A DNA stretch of 64,000 nucleotides. It comes from Akkermansia sp. (GTDB taxonomy: Bacteria; Verrucomicrobiota; Verrucomicrobiia; Verrucomicrobiales; Akkermansiaceae). The notes under the pieces are model-generated. The model was not told the origin of the DNA. It did no database searches and saw only the letters and a list, made by a program, of their open reading frames with translations. The translations under genes and the position numbers were made by a program. Of the stretch, positions 7,963 to 16,837 are shown piece by piece. The stretch is taken from contig JAFSEZ010000033.1 of NCBI GenBank assembly GCA_017435505.1, positions 20,129 through 84,128 on the forward strand, read 5' to 3'. Within the stretch, counting starts at the first letter, position 1. Every line of letters starts with the position of its first letter.

Positions 7963-9492
7963 TTATCCCTTGCAGCCCAAAGCTGCTATGGTTTCCACTA
8001 AGCTGGGGATGTTGTGGTGTGGAGCTTCTGCAACCGGGGAAATGCCATACTCACGCAAAGTGGCAGATGTCACAGGCCCGATACTGACAACCTTACATGT
8101 TTCCGGCAGCGCAATTCCCATAGCCATGAAGTGGTGCACCGTGCTGGAACTGGTGAAAGTAATCAGATCGGCACCTTCTGCAGACAAGCGCTCGCGGGCT
8201 CCGGTCGGGTCTTCTGTCTCCGGCACGGTATTGTATGCTATACACTCATCTACTATAGCTTGCCGCTTCATCAATTCCTTGTATATAACATCTCGTCCCT
8301 GCTCGCCATGAACCCACAGCATCGTCACATTCGCCACGCCGCCAAACTCATCCCCTTTGCGGTCAAACTCCGCAATGAGCTCCTCGGCCACAGCCTTTTG
8401 GGGCATCACATCCACCATCAGGCCATGTTTCTTCAACTCAGCAGCCGTACCGGGGCCAACTGCAGCTATGCGGGCTCCACCCAGTTCGCGGATATCTTCA
8501 TAAACAGAGTAGAAAGCCTCAAAAAAGCGTTTTACTCCATTGGGGCTGGAGAAGATGAGCCAATCATAATGCGGACTATCTACCACAGCTGCAGCAAAAT
8601 CTTTGCGATCTGACGGAGGAACGATACGAATAGTGGGAAGTTCCATGACATCGGCACCAAGAGCCTCCAAGGACGATGAAAGAGCCCCGGCCTGCTCACG
8701 CGTGCGAGTCACAACGATTCGTTGCCCGGCCAAAGGCAAGCGACCATACCAATCCAATTTATCCGCTTCTTGCACGACAGCGCCAATCACCACTACGGCA
8801 GGCGCACCCAGCCCGTTTTTTTCAACAGCATCTGCCAAGGTTTCCACCGTAGCAAACACTTTGCGCTGGCGCCCCGTGGCTGCCCATTGTATAGCGGCAG
8901 CCGGTTCCGTGGCTACCTGACCGGCTTGAATGAGCGCCTGCATGGTCTCACGCAAACGGCTCATGCCCATCAACATTATCTTGGTACCGCGAGCGGCGGC
9001 TATGCCGGGAATATCAAGTGCTGATTCTGTACGGTTCGCATCCTCATGCCCGGTAAAAACAGTAAATTGTGTATTGTGTGCACGGTGAGTCACAGGGATG
9101 CCGGCATAGGCAGGACCTGCTATGGCAGAGCTTATGCCCGGTACAACCTGAAACGGCACTCCTGCCTCATACAAGGCTGCCCCTTCTTCTCCACCGCGCC
9201 CGAATACGTAGGGGTCCCCCCCTTTCAAACGTACTGTGCAGTCATATTTTGCAGCACATTGCACCAGCAAATGGTTAATTTCTGCCTGCGGCATTGCATG
9301 TTGCCCGGCTCTCTTGCCCACATATATTTTTGGGCAACCGGGTTTAGCCCATGCCAACATCGCATTGGAAGCCAATGCATCATATACAAGACAGTCAGCT
9401 TTTTCAATCAGAGCACGGCCTCTGAGCGTCATTAATTGAGGATCACCGGGGCCAGCGCCTACCAAATACACAGTACCTTGGGTCTTTTTCAT
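7963..9492 (-). CDS. cobA-hemD: Fused uroporphyrinogen-III C-methyltransferase / uroporphyrinogen-III synthase
   Basis: The first ~245 residues are a SAM-dependent uroporphyrinogen-III methyltransferase (VYLVGAGPGDPQLMTLRG; LKGGDPYVFGRGGEE; VVPGISSAIAGPAYAGIPVTHR). This leads to precorrin-2 and hence siroheme or corrinoids. The remainder (from about residue 255, RIVVTRTREQAGAL) is a HemD-type synthase that cyclises hydroxymethylbilane; PNGVKRFF and FTSSSTVHHF are typical of it. The two activities are consecutive in the pathway. The gene lies between a deacetylase gene (15-nt gap) and hemA (4-nt gap). hemB, hemC and hemL are not in the window. Confidence 0.93.
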   Translation of the reverse strand: MKKTQGTVYLVGAGPGDPQLMTLRGRALIEKADCLVYDALASNAMLAWAKPGCPKIYVGKRAGQHAMPQAEINHLLVQCAAKYDCTVRLKGGDPYVFGRGGEEGAALYEAGVPFQVVPGISSAIAGPAYAGIPVTHRAHNTQFTVFTGHEDANRTESALDIPGIAAARGTKIMLMGMSRLRETMQALIQAGQVATEPAAAIQWAATGRQRKVFATVETLADAVEKNGLGAPAVVVIGAVVQEADKLDWYGRLPLAGQRIVVTRTREQAGALSSSLEALGADVMELPTIRIVPPSDRKDFAAAVVDSPHYDWLIFSSPNGVKRFFEAFYSVYEDIRELGGARIAAVGPGTAAELKKHGLMVDVMPQKAVAEELIAEFDRKGDEFGGVANVTMLWVHGEQGRDVIYKELMKRQAIVDECIAYNTVPETEDPTGARERLSAEGADLITFTSSSTVHHFMAMGIALPETCKVVSIGPVTSATLREYGISPVAEAPHHNIPSLVETIAALGCKG

Positions 9493-9507
9493 CTCGCAAA
9501 GCCGATA

Positions 9508-10473
9508 TTAGTTGTTTGTTGCACCGGAGATGGATGCTGCGCCGGCATGGACATCAGGCGCAGGTGCCGGGGAGCTATCCGGGAGAGGTGTTGCAGCCGG
9601 AGCTTGGGGGGGTGCCGGAGTCGGCGTCTCACTTGGGGCTACAGCAGACGGAGTTTGCGCCGCAGCCTGTTGCACTGCGTATCGATTCAAGGCCAAGAGT
9701 TGGGATACCGTCACAATGCGGAAACCGCGTGCCTGCAAACCGGTCACAATTCCCTCGACTGCTTGCAATGTAGACGCATGAATGTCATGCAGCAAAATGA
9801 TAGAGCCCGGTCGCGCCTTGCCAACAGCGCGGTTGATAACAACAGATACGCCGGGATGCTGCCAATCGCGGGTATCAACATCCCACATGATAGTAGGCAT
9901 ACCATAGCGGCTCTTCATCAGACTGACGATGCTGGCATTCACCGCTCCGTACGGGGGGCGCATAACCTTGGGGGCAATCCCCGTAGCGTTTTTAATGGCT
10001 GCACAGCTGCGATCCATTTCATCAATGACGCGAGCAGTACTACTTGTCGTCATCTTGATATGGCTCCAAGTATGGGAACCGATTTCATGCCCCTCTGCCA
10101 CAGCGCGAGCCAAGATATCTTTGTTTTTTTCTACGCTTCGACCCACCACAAAAAAGGTAGCCTTTGCGTTGTTTTGCTTGAGGATATCTAATACACGCGG
10201 TGTAAGTGAGGGGCTGGGACCATCATCAAAGGTGAGCGCAACATAATTGCCGGGAACATTGACATGAGATACCTTTAACCCCGGCACACGAGGACCGCTG
10301 TATGAATACTTGGAAGGAGTGCTTTTGCTCCCTGTCTGTTTACTCGTTTGTGCTTTGGAGGGAGTCTGGGTGAGTGTAGGAGTTGTTACAACCGCAGGGG
10401 CATTTTTCTTTCCGGAGCAAGAAGCGAAGATCAAAGCTACGCCCAACATGGTTAATTGTATCGTCTTTCTCAT
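9508..10473 (-). CDS. NodB-type polysaccharide deacetylase lipoprotein
   Basis: A lipoprotein signal peptide ends in LIFASC, so the enzyme should be tethered to a membrane in the periplasm. The NodB domain shows all five motifs: TFDDGPSP (metal and catalytic Asp), SHTWSH (metal His pair), RPPYGA, DVDTRDW and ILLHDIH. It should remove N- or O-acetyl groups from a polysaccharide such as peptidoglycan or a glycan; the substrate is not determinable. A Pro/Ala-rich tail of about 55 residues follows the domain. The start at 10473 is chosen because it gives the lipobox peptide and lies downstream of the promoter. It heads the deacetylase-cobA/hemD-hemA gene row. Confidence 0.88.
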   Translation of the reverse strand: MRKTIQLTMLGVALIFASCSGKKNAPAVVTTPTLTQTPSKAQTSKQTGSKSTPSKYSYSGPRVPGLKVSHVNVPGNYVALTFDDGPSPSLTPRVLDILKQNNAKATFFVVGRSVEKNKDILARAVAEGHEIGSHTWSHIKMTTSSTARVIDEMDRSCAAIKNATGIAPKVMRPPYGAVNASIVSLMKSRYGMPTIMWDVDTRDWQHPGVSVVINRAVGKARPGSIILLHDIHASTLQAVEGIVTGLQARGFRIVTVSQLLALNRYAVQQAAAQTPSAVAPSETPTPAPPQAPAATPLPDSSPAPAPDVHAGAASISGATNN

Positions 10474-10494
10474 ATCCAGCAAGTATATGTGCGT

Positions 10495-10523
10495 ATTGTA
10501 CTCCTCCCCCCCATCTTTGGCAA
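10495..10523 (-). promoter_or_regulatory. Promoter of the deacetylase-cobA/hemD-hemA operon
   Basis: TTGCCA (10523-10518), 17 bp, TACAAT (10500-10495). The start codon at 10473 lies 21 nt after the -10 box, giving a leader of about 15 nt without a Shine-Dalgarno sequence. Confidence 0.65.
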
Positions 10524-10561
10524 TCCCTTTTGCAGTCATCTTCCGGTTTTGATACGCATAC

Positions 10562-10601
10562 GAAAAAGCCACCGTCTCCCGGCAATGCCGAAAGACGGTG
10601 G
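10562..10601 (-). terminator. Rho-independent terminator of pckG
   Basis: The stem CCACCGTCT / AGACGGTGG (10569-10577 with 10593-10601) has an inner CGGCaatGCCG hairpin. On the minus strand it is followed by CTTTTTCG. It lies 33 nt beyond the pckG stop. Confidence 0.85.
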
Positions 10602-10633
10602 AAATTCATGCTTTAATTCAGCAGATGGTCGCT

Positions 10634-12478
10634 TTAGTTGAACTTAGCGAGCATGGCCTGACGCTGGGCTTCAAGCTCGGCGGGCAGCTTGTCGCCAACC
10701 GTGTTGAACAACTCGGTCTGGGATTCAAGCTCGGCCTTCCACTCAGAAGCAGAGATGGTCATGTTCGTCTCGAACGCAGCCTTGTCGTAGCCCTTAAGAC
10801 CCTCGGTGTCAAGTTCCTCGAAGGTGGGGGAGATACCCAGAGCGGTCTCTACACCGTCCACCTCACCGCGGCAACGACGGAGCACCCAATCGAGCACACG
10901 CATGTTGTCGCCGAAGCCGGGCCACACGAAGTTACCCTCGGCATCCTTGCGGAACCAGTTCACGTTGAAAATCTTGGGCAGCTTGCATGCGCAAGTCTTG
11001 GTGCCCATATCCAACCAGTGCTGCCAGTAGTCACCCACATTGTAGCCAATGAAGGGCTTCATAGCCATCGGGTCGCGGCGAACCTGACCAATCTGGCCGA
11101 AAGCAGCAGCGGTCATCTCGGAGCCCATGGTGGCACCCACGTATACGCCGTGGTTCCAATCCTTGGACTGGAATACGAGCGGCATGGTGGTGGCGCGGCG
11201 ACCACCAAAGAGGAATGCGCTGATGGAAACACCCTCGGGGTTGTAGTATTCGGGGTCGAGCGTGGGGCACTGGGAAGCGGGAGCGGTGAAGCGGCTGTTG
11301 GGGTGAGCGCACTTGCGGCCGCAATCCGGAGTCCAGTCGTTGCCCTGCCAGTCGATAGCGTGTGCAGGAGCCTCGCCGTCCATACCTTCCCACCATACAT
11401 CGCCATCGTCGGTCAGACCCACGTTGGTGAAGATGATGTTCTCCTTGATGGTGTCCATAGCGATGGGGTTGGACTTGTAGGAGGTGCCGGGAGCCACACC
11501 GAAGTAGCCGTTTTCAGGGTTAATGGCGTGGAAAGTACCGTCCTCGTGGGGCCAAATCCATGCAATATCGTCACCGATGATGCTGGTCTTCCAGCCCTTC
11601 TCAGCCAGAGCGGGCGGGGGCACAACCATTGCGAGGTTGGTCTTGCCGCAGGCAGAGGGGAATGCGCCGGTCACGTAGGACTTGCGACCCTGGGGATCCG
11701 TAATGCCGAGGATGAGCATGTGCTCAGCCATCCAGCCGTTCTTGCGAGCAATGCCGGTAGCGATACGCAGAGCCAAGCACTTCTTGCCCAGCAGAGCGTT
11801 ACCACCGTAACCGGAACCATAGGAGATGATTTCGCCGGTCTCCGGGAAGTGGCAAATGTACTTTTCTTCGTTGTTGCAGGGCCAAGTCACGTCTTCCTGA
11901 CCGGGCTCAAGGGGAGCACCCACGGTGTGGAGGCAGGGAACGAAGTCACCGTAGCCATCGCGCTTGGGGTTGCCGCCGCCGTTCACCTCGTCTTCAAGGC
12001 GCTTGAGCACCTTCTCGCCCATGATGGTCATGATGCGCATGTTGGTGACAACGTAAGCGGAGTCTGTAATTTCAATGCCGATCTTGGCAAGGGGGGAATC
12101 AAGCGGGCCCATGCAGAAAGGAATCACGTACATGGTACGGCCCTTCATGGAACCATCAAGGAAGGGGTTGAGGATGGCGCGCATCTCAGCCGGGGACTTC
12201 CAGTTGTTGGTGGGACCGGCGTCCTCCTGCTTTTCAGAGCAGATGAACGTACGTTCCTCTACGCGGGCCACGTCAGAAGGAGTAGAACGAGCCAAGAAGC
12301 AGCCGGGGCGCTTCTCGGGGTTGAGGCGGATATAGGTGCCTTTTTCCACCAGCATGTCGCACAGCTTGGTGTTCTCTTCCTCGGAACCGTCGCACCAGTA
12401 GACGGAATCGGGTTTGCAGAGCTGGCGGATTTGCTCCACCCACTCGGCAGCCTTCTTGTGTGTAGTACCTGTAATCAT
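10634..12478 (-). CDS. pckG: Phosphoenolpyruvate carboxykinase (GTP)
   Basis: This interconverts oxaloacetate plus GTP with PEP plus CO2 plus GDP. In fermenting gut bacteria it often runs in the carboxylating direction, feeding the succinate/propionate route. The P-loop is [13 protein letters not shown], with the catalytic-loop cysteine typical of GTP-type enzymes; GDDIAW, the [11 protein letters not shown] segment and [16 protein letters not shown] match the class. At 614 residues it is full length for the GTP family. It is a single gene with its own promoter and terminator. The long open frame on the opposite strand (10598-12577) is an artefact of codon bias. Confidence 0.97.
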   Translation of the reverse strand: MITGTTHKKAAEWVEQIRQLCKPDSVYWCDGSEEENTKLCDMLVEKGTYIRLNPEKRPGCFLARSTPSDVARVEERTFICSEKQEDAGPTNNWKSPAEMRAILNPFLDGSMKGRTMYVIPFCMGPLDSPLAKIGIEITDSAYVVTNMRIMTIMGEKVLKRLEDEVNGGGNPKRDGYGDFVPCLHTVGAPLEPGQEDVTWPCNNEEKYICHFPETGEIISYGSGYGGNALLGKKCLALRIATGIARKNGWMAEHMLILGITDPQGRKSYVTGAFPSACGKTNLAMVVPPPALAEKGWKTSIIGDDIAWIWPHEDGTFHAINPENGYFGVAPGTSYKSNPIAMDTIKENIIFTNVGLTDDGDVWWEGMDGEAPAHAIDWQGNDWTPDCGRKCAHPNSRFTAPASQCPTLDPEYYNPEGVSISAFLFGGRRATTMPLVFQSKDWNHGVYVGATMGSEMTAAAFGQIGQVRRDPMAMKPFIGYNVGDYWQHWLDMGTKTCACKLPKIFNVNWFRKDAEGNFVWPGFGDNMRVLDWVLRRCRGEVDGVETALGISPTFEELDTEGLKGYDKAAFETNMTISASEWKAELESQTELFNTVGDKLPAELEAQRQAMLAKFN

Positions 12479-12487
12479 GGTGCCAAT

Positions 12488-12516
12488 AAAATAGCACGTC
12501 CGCCCCCGACTTGCAA
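12488..12516 (-). promoter_or_regulatory. Leaderless-type promoter of pckG
   Basis: TTGCAA (12516-12511), 17-bp spacer ending in TGC, then TATTTT (12493-12488). The pckG ATG begins 9 nt after the -10 box, leaving essentially no leader. Confidence 0.7.
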
Positions 12517-12559
12517 CACGAATTTTGGCAATTTTATGCCAGCTGCCGCATTTTTTTTA

Positions 12560-14128
12560 CTAGAGGGCACGCAGTGAGCTTTCGAACTGCCGAAATTGGA
12601 TGGCTTCGTAGATATCATCATCCGTCGGCAAGTCGTGATTCGCCAAATCTGCAATGGTGCGAGCCACGCGCAAAATGCGGTCGAATGCGCGTGCAGAGAG
12701 GCCAAGTTGCTCGACTGCCAGGAGGAGCAATTCTTGCTGCTGGGTAGTAAGCGGGCAATATTTACGCAAAGCTTTACCACTCAATCGTGCATTACATGTT
12801 ATATTGGTATCGGCATAGCGGATTTGTTGGCGATACCGCGCTGCAAGCACACGTTCGCGCATGGCAGCACTGCTCTCGCCATCCGGCTGGGAAAGCAAAC
12901 TGGTAGGGGATACCGGCGGCACATCTATCACCATATCAAAGCGATCCAACAAGGGACCGGATATCTTGCGGCGGTAGCGAGCAATTTCCGCAGGAGAACA
13001 CTTGCAATGATGTCGGGGGTCCCCCAAATAGCCGCAGGGACACGGATTCATGGCTGCAACAAGCATGAAATCACAGGGAAAATCCATGCTGCCGGCCGCA
13101 CGGGAAATGGTGACAGAACCGCTTTCAAGCGGCTGGCGCAGCGTCTCCAACGTGCGGCGGTTGAACTCAGGCAACTCATCCAGAAAAAGCACACCATTGT
13201 GAGCCAGCGATATTTCACCCGGTGTAATGTTGGAGCCACCCCCCATCAGCCCCACATCCGATATGGTGTGGTGCGGTGCACGGTAGGGGCGAGCACGCAG
13301 CAGCCCCCTGCCCCCCGGCAACAATCCGCACACAGAATGAATCTTGCTGGTTGTGAGTGCTTCTTCGTGTGTGAGTGGGGGTAGGATTGTAGGCAAGCGA
13401 GAGGCAAGCATGCTTTTGCCGCTGCCGGGGCTCCCACTTAATAAGATGTTGTGTCCACCGGCCGCTGCAATTTCCATGGCTCGGCGGGCATAGCTTTGCC
13501 CTTTGATTTCGTCAAAATCAACACCGCTCCCCCATTCTGCCACCCCGGCATCCGCCTGATATGGGGTAAAGGCTGCTCGGTCTGCCAACACAGCCCAAGC
13601 TTCACTAAGTGTTTCCACCGCATAAACAGTGATACCATTGACAACGGCAGCTTCATCGGCATTTTCCCGCGATACCATCAGATATTTTCGGCCGGCGTCG
13701 CGAGCCGCTACAGCCTGTGGCAAAATACCACGTACACCGCGCACTTGGCCATCCAACGCCAGCTCACCTACGATACACCAATCTTCCAAGCCGCAGGGAA
13801 TACTGCGGCGATGAAGTTTTGGAATATCCTCGTGATTTTGCTGAATGGCAACTTCCAGCCCCAGGGCAATAGGCAAATCAAAGCCGGGGCCTTGTTTGCG
13901 AACATCTGCCGGAGCCAAATTCACAGTCACCACCATTTCTCCGGGACGATAAAAGTTACTGTTGCTCAGGGCCGATGTCACGCGCTGAATGCTTTCCTTC
14001 ACTGCGGCATCGGGCAACCCGACAACAGTAATACGCCCCGTATCTTTCACCTGGCGCGCATCTATTTCCACAGACACTTCAAATCCGTCTATACCCAGTA
14101 CGGATGCAGAATAAAGGCGCGAAATCAT
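12560..14128 (-). CDS. comM: YifB/ComM-family Mg-chelatase-like AAA+ ATPase
   Basis: ComM-type hexameric helicases promote branch migration during integration of transformed DNA. The N-terminal Lon-protease-like (ChlI) domain runs to about residue 170 (VVGLPDAAVKES). The Mg-chelatase AAA+ domain follows: Walker A LLSGSPGSGKSMLA, Walker B GVLFLDELPEF, and the family signature AAMNPCPCGYLGDP with paired cysteines (PCPCG, CKC). A C-terminal helical domain begins near LSGKALRKYCPL. Length 522 is slightly above the usual ~505. It lies 24 nt downstream of the L,D-transpeptidase gene. Confidence 0.93.
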   Translation of the reverse strand: MISRLYSASVLGIDGFEVSVEIDARQVKDTGRITVVGLPDAAVKESIQRVTSALSNSNFYRPGEMVVTVNLAPADVRKQGPGFDLPIALGLEVAIQQNHEDIPKLHRRSIPCGLEDWCIVGELALDGQVRGVRGILPQAVAARDAGRKYLMVSRENADEAAVVNGITVYAVETLSEAWAVLADRAAFTPYQADAGVAEWGSGVDFDEIKGQSYARRAMEIAAAGGHNILLSGSPGSGKSMLASRLPTILPPLTHEEALTTSKIHSVCGLLPGGRGLLRARPYRAPHHTISDVGLMGGGSNITPGEISLAHNGVLFLDELPEFNRRTLETLRQPLESGSVTISRAAGSMDFPCDFMLVAAMNPCPCGYLGDPRHHCKCSPAEIARYRRKISGPLLDRFDMVIDVPPVSPTSLLSQPDGESSAAMRERVLAARYRQQIRYADTNITCNARLSGKALRKYCPLTTQQQELLLLAVEQLGLSARAFDRILRVARTIADLANHDLPTDDDIYEAIQFRQFESSLRAL

Positions 14129-14152
14129 GGCATGAAAGATGCTATGTGATAA

Positions 14153-14788
14153 TTACTTCACAATAACGGGAGTACCCACGGTCGTTTTGGCAAAGATGAT
14201 GCTGCATGCCTCCGGGGGGATGCGTACACAGCCATGCGATACGCCTTCTCGGTATACATGGCCGGTGTGCATGCCTATTGCACCGTTAAAGCGCATCCAA
14301 TAAGGCAACTTTGTTCCCTCAAAGTGGGATCCTGCCGGCGCAGTATCAGTGGAGCACACCCCACCTTTCACCACATCGCCGGCGGCATCCACGAACGAAC
14401 CATAAAGAGAGGAATGGTGCTCTCGCTTTTTCTCCGTAATACGAAATTGCCCCTTGGGAGTCTCGTATTTTCCATCTTTTCCGGTGCAGGCAGGAAAATC
14501 CATGGCAATGCAATCATTGATATACAAACGGCCACGTTGTTGATTGAGCAAGATTTCCACGCGAGTGCGGCGGGGGTTATACTGCTCGATAGCGGCTCCG
14601 CGCCAAATATCCCGACTTGTTCGATAACCGGGGCTGGCAATGAATTGCTCAAATGTACGGGCAACTCGCTTGTTGCGAGACTCGGTCTCCATTTGCTCAC
14701 CCGTGCGGATGAGTTGATCTATTGTAGGGTGCTGTTGTGTGCATGAAGCACACACAACAGCCAAAAGAATGAGGAGTATATTCTTCAT
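14153..14788 (-). CDS. L,D-transpeptidase (YkuD) lipoprotein
   Basis: After a lipoprotein signal (LAVVCASC) the protein carries a YkuD domain ending in the catalytic motif IGMHTG...VSHGCVRIP, where the cysteine of SHGC is the nucleophile. It should form 3-3 cross-links in peptidoglycan or attach proteins to it, acting in the periplasm. The start at 14788 gives the lipobox peptide and lies 1 nt after the hflX stop (TGA then ATG), which implies coupled translation. The domain is near the usual size for short L,D-transpeptidases (211 residues). Confidence 0.88.
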   Translation of the reverse strand: MKNILLILLAVVCASCTQQHPTIDQLIRTGEQMETESRNKRVARTFEQFIASPGYRTSRDIWRGAAIEQYNPRRTRVEILLNQQRGRLYINDCIAMDFPACTGKDGKYETPKGQFRITEKKREHHSSLYGSFVDAAGDVVKGGVCSTDTAPAGSHFEGTKLPYWMRFNGAIGMHTGHVYREGVSHGCVRIPPEACSIIFAKTTVGTPVIVK

Positions 14789-14789
14789 A

Positions 14790-16103
14790 TCATCGGACAA
14801 GGTATTTTTCGAGTCTTGATGCAAATTCACGTGGCAAAATTGCCTCTACAATTGCATCGTTTCCCTCATATTCCGTACCGAGGACCTTGCCATCGCGGTG
14901 CATGATAGCAATGATTCGGCTCTCTGCCAAAGGTATGCGATAACGAGCAGTCGTGACGCGGTGGGAAAGCATTTCTACACAACCGGCCAGCAATTCATCT
15001 ATGCCCGTTCCCTCCAAGGCGCTCGCAAATACACTCGGACACTCCACTTTAGCCGCCAGCGCAGCCAACGTTGCCTGGCGCGTCTCTGCCGGCAACATGT
15101 CCACTTTGTTCCAAAGCACAATCATGGGTTTATCTGCTGCCCCCAATTCTGCCAGCACCTCACAAGTTGTCTCATAGTGGCGCAAGGCCTCGCGGTCGCT
15201 GGCATCTACCACTTGAATCAGGAAATCGGCCAATACGGCTTCTTCCAAGGTCGATTTGAATGCCTCGACCAGACGGTGCGGAAGATTGCGAATAAAGCCC
15301 ACCGTATCAGTCAGCACAAGCGGTTGTCCATCCGGCAGCTCAATCTTACGGCTTGTTGTGTCCAATGTTGCAAACAATATATTCTGGGCCAGCACCCCGG
15401 CACCCGTCATTTTGTTGAGAAGGGAAGATTTACCTGCATTGGTATAGCCCACAATAGCCGCAGCGGGAATACCTTGGCGATTACGTTCCTTACGCTGGGT
15501 TCCGCGCTGGCGGCGCACTGTTTCCAGCTCTGCTCGAATGGCCTCTATGCGGTCATGAGCCAAGCGGCGGTCCACTTCAATCTGCTTTTCACCCTCACCG
15601 CGGGCAGCAGCGCCACCGCCCTTACCACCGCCGGAGCCACCGCGCTGGCGATCAAGGTGTTTCCACATACCAGCCATGCGGGGCAATGCATATTGCATGC
15701 GAGCTAAGTCCACCTGCATCACAGCTTCTTTGGTGCGAGCACGCTTCGCAAAGATATCAAGGATGATTTCCTCTCGATCAACAACGGGGACTTCCACCAA
15801 TTTTTCCCACTCACGCTGCTGTGAAGGAGAAAGCAGATTATCAAATATCACACAATCAGCATCCAAAATCTCTGCCCGGTTTCGGATTTCTTCTGCTTTA
15901 CCCACACCACACAGGTATTTTGCCTGCATCTCACGGGTGTATTCCACGCTGCTTTCAACAATACCAATACCCAAATTCTCCACCAAATCAACTAGCTCGG
16001 CAAGCAGTGCAGCACGCTCCCTGCGCGACTCTCCCGGCAGTCCTATCCCCACCAATAGAGCTCGCTCTATCTTCTCCGGTTTTTCGCGGATTTCAAAAGA
16101 CAT
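14790..16103 (-). CDS. hflX: GTPase HflX
   Basis: HflX is a ribosome-associated GTPase that splits stalled ribosomes, for example under heat stress. The N-terminal HflX domain includes CGVGKAEEI and IFDNLLSPSQQREWE. A glycine-rich linker (GGSGGGKGGGAAARGEGEKQ) precedes the helical region and the G domain. The G domain shows G1 GYTNAGKSSLLN, G3 DTVGFIRNLP and G4 NKVD. The 437-residue length is normal for the family. It lies in a minus-strand row with the small lipoprotein upstream (22-nt gap) and the L,D-transpeptidase downstream. Confidence 0.95.
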   Translation of the reverse strand: MSFEIREKPEKIERALLVGIGLPGESRRERAALLAELVDLVENLGIGIVESSVEYTREMQAKYLCGVGKAEEIRNRAEILDADCVIFDNLLSPSQQREWEKLVEVPVVDREEIILDIFAKRARTKEAVMQVDLARMQYALPRMAGMWKHLDRQRGGSGGGKGGGAAARGEGEKQIEVDRRLAHDRIEAIRAELETVRRQRGTQRKERNRQGIPAAAIVGYTNAGKSSLLNKMTGAGVLAQNILFATLDTTSRKIELPDGQPLVLTDTVGFIRNLPHRLVEAFKSTLEEAVLADFLIQVVDASDREALRHYETTCEVLAELGAADKPMIVLWNKVDMLPAETRQATLAALAAKVECPSVFASALEGTGIDELLAGCVEMLSHRVTTARYRIPLAESRIIAIMHRDGKVLGTEYEGNDAIVEAILPREFASRLEKYLVR

Positions 16104-16124
16104 ACAGGCAGTCTGTGGGCAAGA

Positions 16125-16262
16125 TTAACGGAAGCTGGCAGAGCGGGATACGGGTACATCCCTCAGGAAATCTTTATTGTACGAATTGCAGGGGCACTCC
16201 CCACAGGAATTCAACACAACTACAGCGCAAGCTCCAATCAAGGTCAGGGCAATAATCTTCAT
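16125..16262 (-). CDS. Small lipoprotein (45 residues)
   Basis: The start at 16262 yields a textbook lipoprotein signal (MKIIALTLIGACAVVVLNSC) followed by only about 26 mature residues. The mature part begins CGECPCNSYN and ends in a Ser/Arg-rich tail. No function can be assigned; the size and position before hflX recall entericidin-like lipopeptides, but sequence similarity is not evident. A leaderless-type promoter lies 6 nt upstream of this ATG, supporting this start over the longer frame. Confidence 0.6.
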   Translation of the reverse strand: MKIIALTLIGACAVVVLNSCGECPCNSYNKDFLRDVPVSRSASFR

Positions 16263-16268
16263 GCGCTC

Positions 16269-16297
16269 ATTCAACCCCATTATGCATGAAATTGCAA
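16269..16297 (-). promoter_or_regulatory. Promoter of the small lipoprotein-hflX-ldt-comM row
   Basis: TTGCAA (16297-16292), 17 bp, TTGAAT (16274-16269), then 6 nt to the ATG. The -10 is weaker than others here, but the -35, spacing and start distance fit the window's recurring pattern. Confidence 0.5.
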
Positions 16298-16348
16298 GCA
16301 AAATCCCGTACTTCAATCACAAGAGTAGCACTATCTTTTTCTATGTGC

Positions 16349-16377
16349 TTGCTCTTGATGCTGAATTGTGCTATGAA
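16349..16377 (+). promoter_or_regulatory. Leaderless-type promoter of the membrane protein gene
   Basis: TTGCTC (16349-16354), 17-bp spacer ending in TGC, TATGAA (16372-16377), then 6 nt to ATG at 16384. It is imperfect in both boxes but has an extended -10. Confidence 0.45.
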
Positions 16378-16383
16378 ATTACT

Positions 16384-16773
16384 ATGCTCTATTATCTTGT
16401 AGGCTGCTGTTATTGTCTGTTCTGCGCTCGGCGTATGCAATACAAGCAACGTGGCAAGAACACGATCGGCTGGGTTATCCTGCAGCTGGCGTGTTTGGTT
16501 TTCCTGGTTGCTTGCATGAGTAGCATTTCCGAGCAAGCTACCACAAGCGCACTCTTAATTACCCTGGTAGCCTGCCCGGTTGTGGCCACGCTCCCGGCAT
16601 TGCTGTACAGTGCCAAACACCCTTATATTTGGGTATTTGGCAGCACTGTATTCAATTTGACCATTGCCTCATTTTTCTATTACCTGACACGCGTTTGGTT
16701 GACAATTTGTGAAACGCCCTACGGGCATTCTGTTCCTTGGTGGGTGGAAATTTGGCTTCCGTCTGCATACTGA
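16384..16773 (+). CDS. Hypothetical integral membrane protein
   Basis: This is a 129-residue protein of unknown family with about three to four hydrophobic helices (IGWVILQLACLVFLVACM; ALLITLVACPVVATLPALLY; WVFGSTVFNLTIASFFYYL) and a Trp-rich C-terminus (PWWVEIW). The ATG at 16384 is preferred because the upstream in-frame extension is hydrophilic, overlaps the divergent small lipoprotein gene, and contains the putative promoter. It is a monocistronic gene closed by the terminator shared with galM. Confidence 0.6.
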   Translation: MLYYLVGCCYCLFCARRMQYKQRGKNTIGWVILQLACLVFLVACMSSISEQATTSALLITLVACPVVATLPALLYSAKHPYIWVFGSTVFNLTIASFFYYLTRVWLTICETPYGHSVPWWVEIWLPSAY

Positions 16774-16778
16774 TACAC

Positions 16779-16820
16779 GAAACGCCGACTCGTTCTCACG
16801 AGCCGGCGTTTCTGTTTTGA
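16779..16820. terminator. Bidirectional terminator between convergent genes
   Basis: The stem AAACGCCG...CGGCGTTT (16780-16787 with 16804-16811) has an inner CTCG/CGAG. It is followed on the plus strand by CTGTTTTG and flanked by A-rich sequence on the other side. It separates the membrane protein gene from galM. Confidence 0.75.
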
Positions 16821-16837
16821 TAAAACGGGGACGAGTG

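Noticed and set aside
10598..12577. 659-codon open frame on the plus strand
   Set aside because: It is antisense to pckG, and its composition is the mirror of the pckG codon bias.
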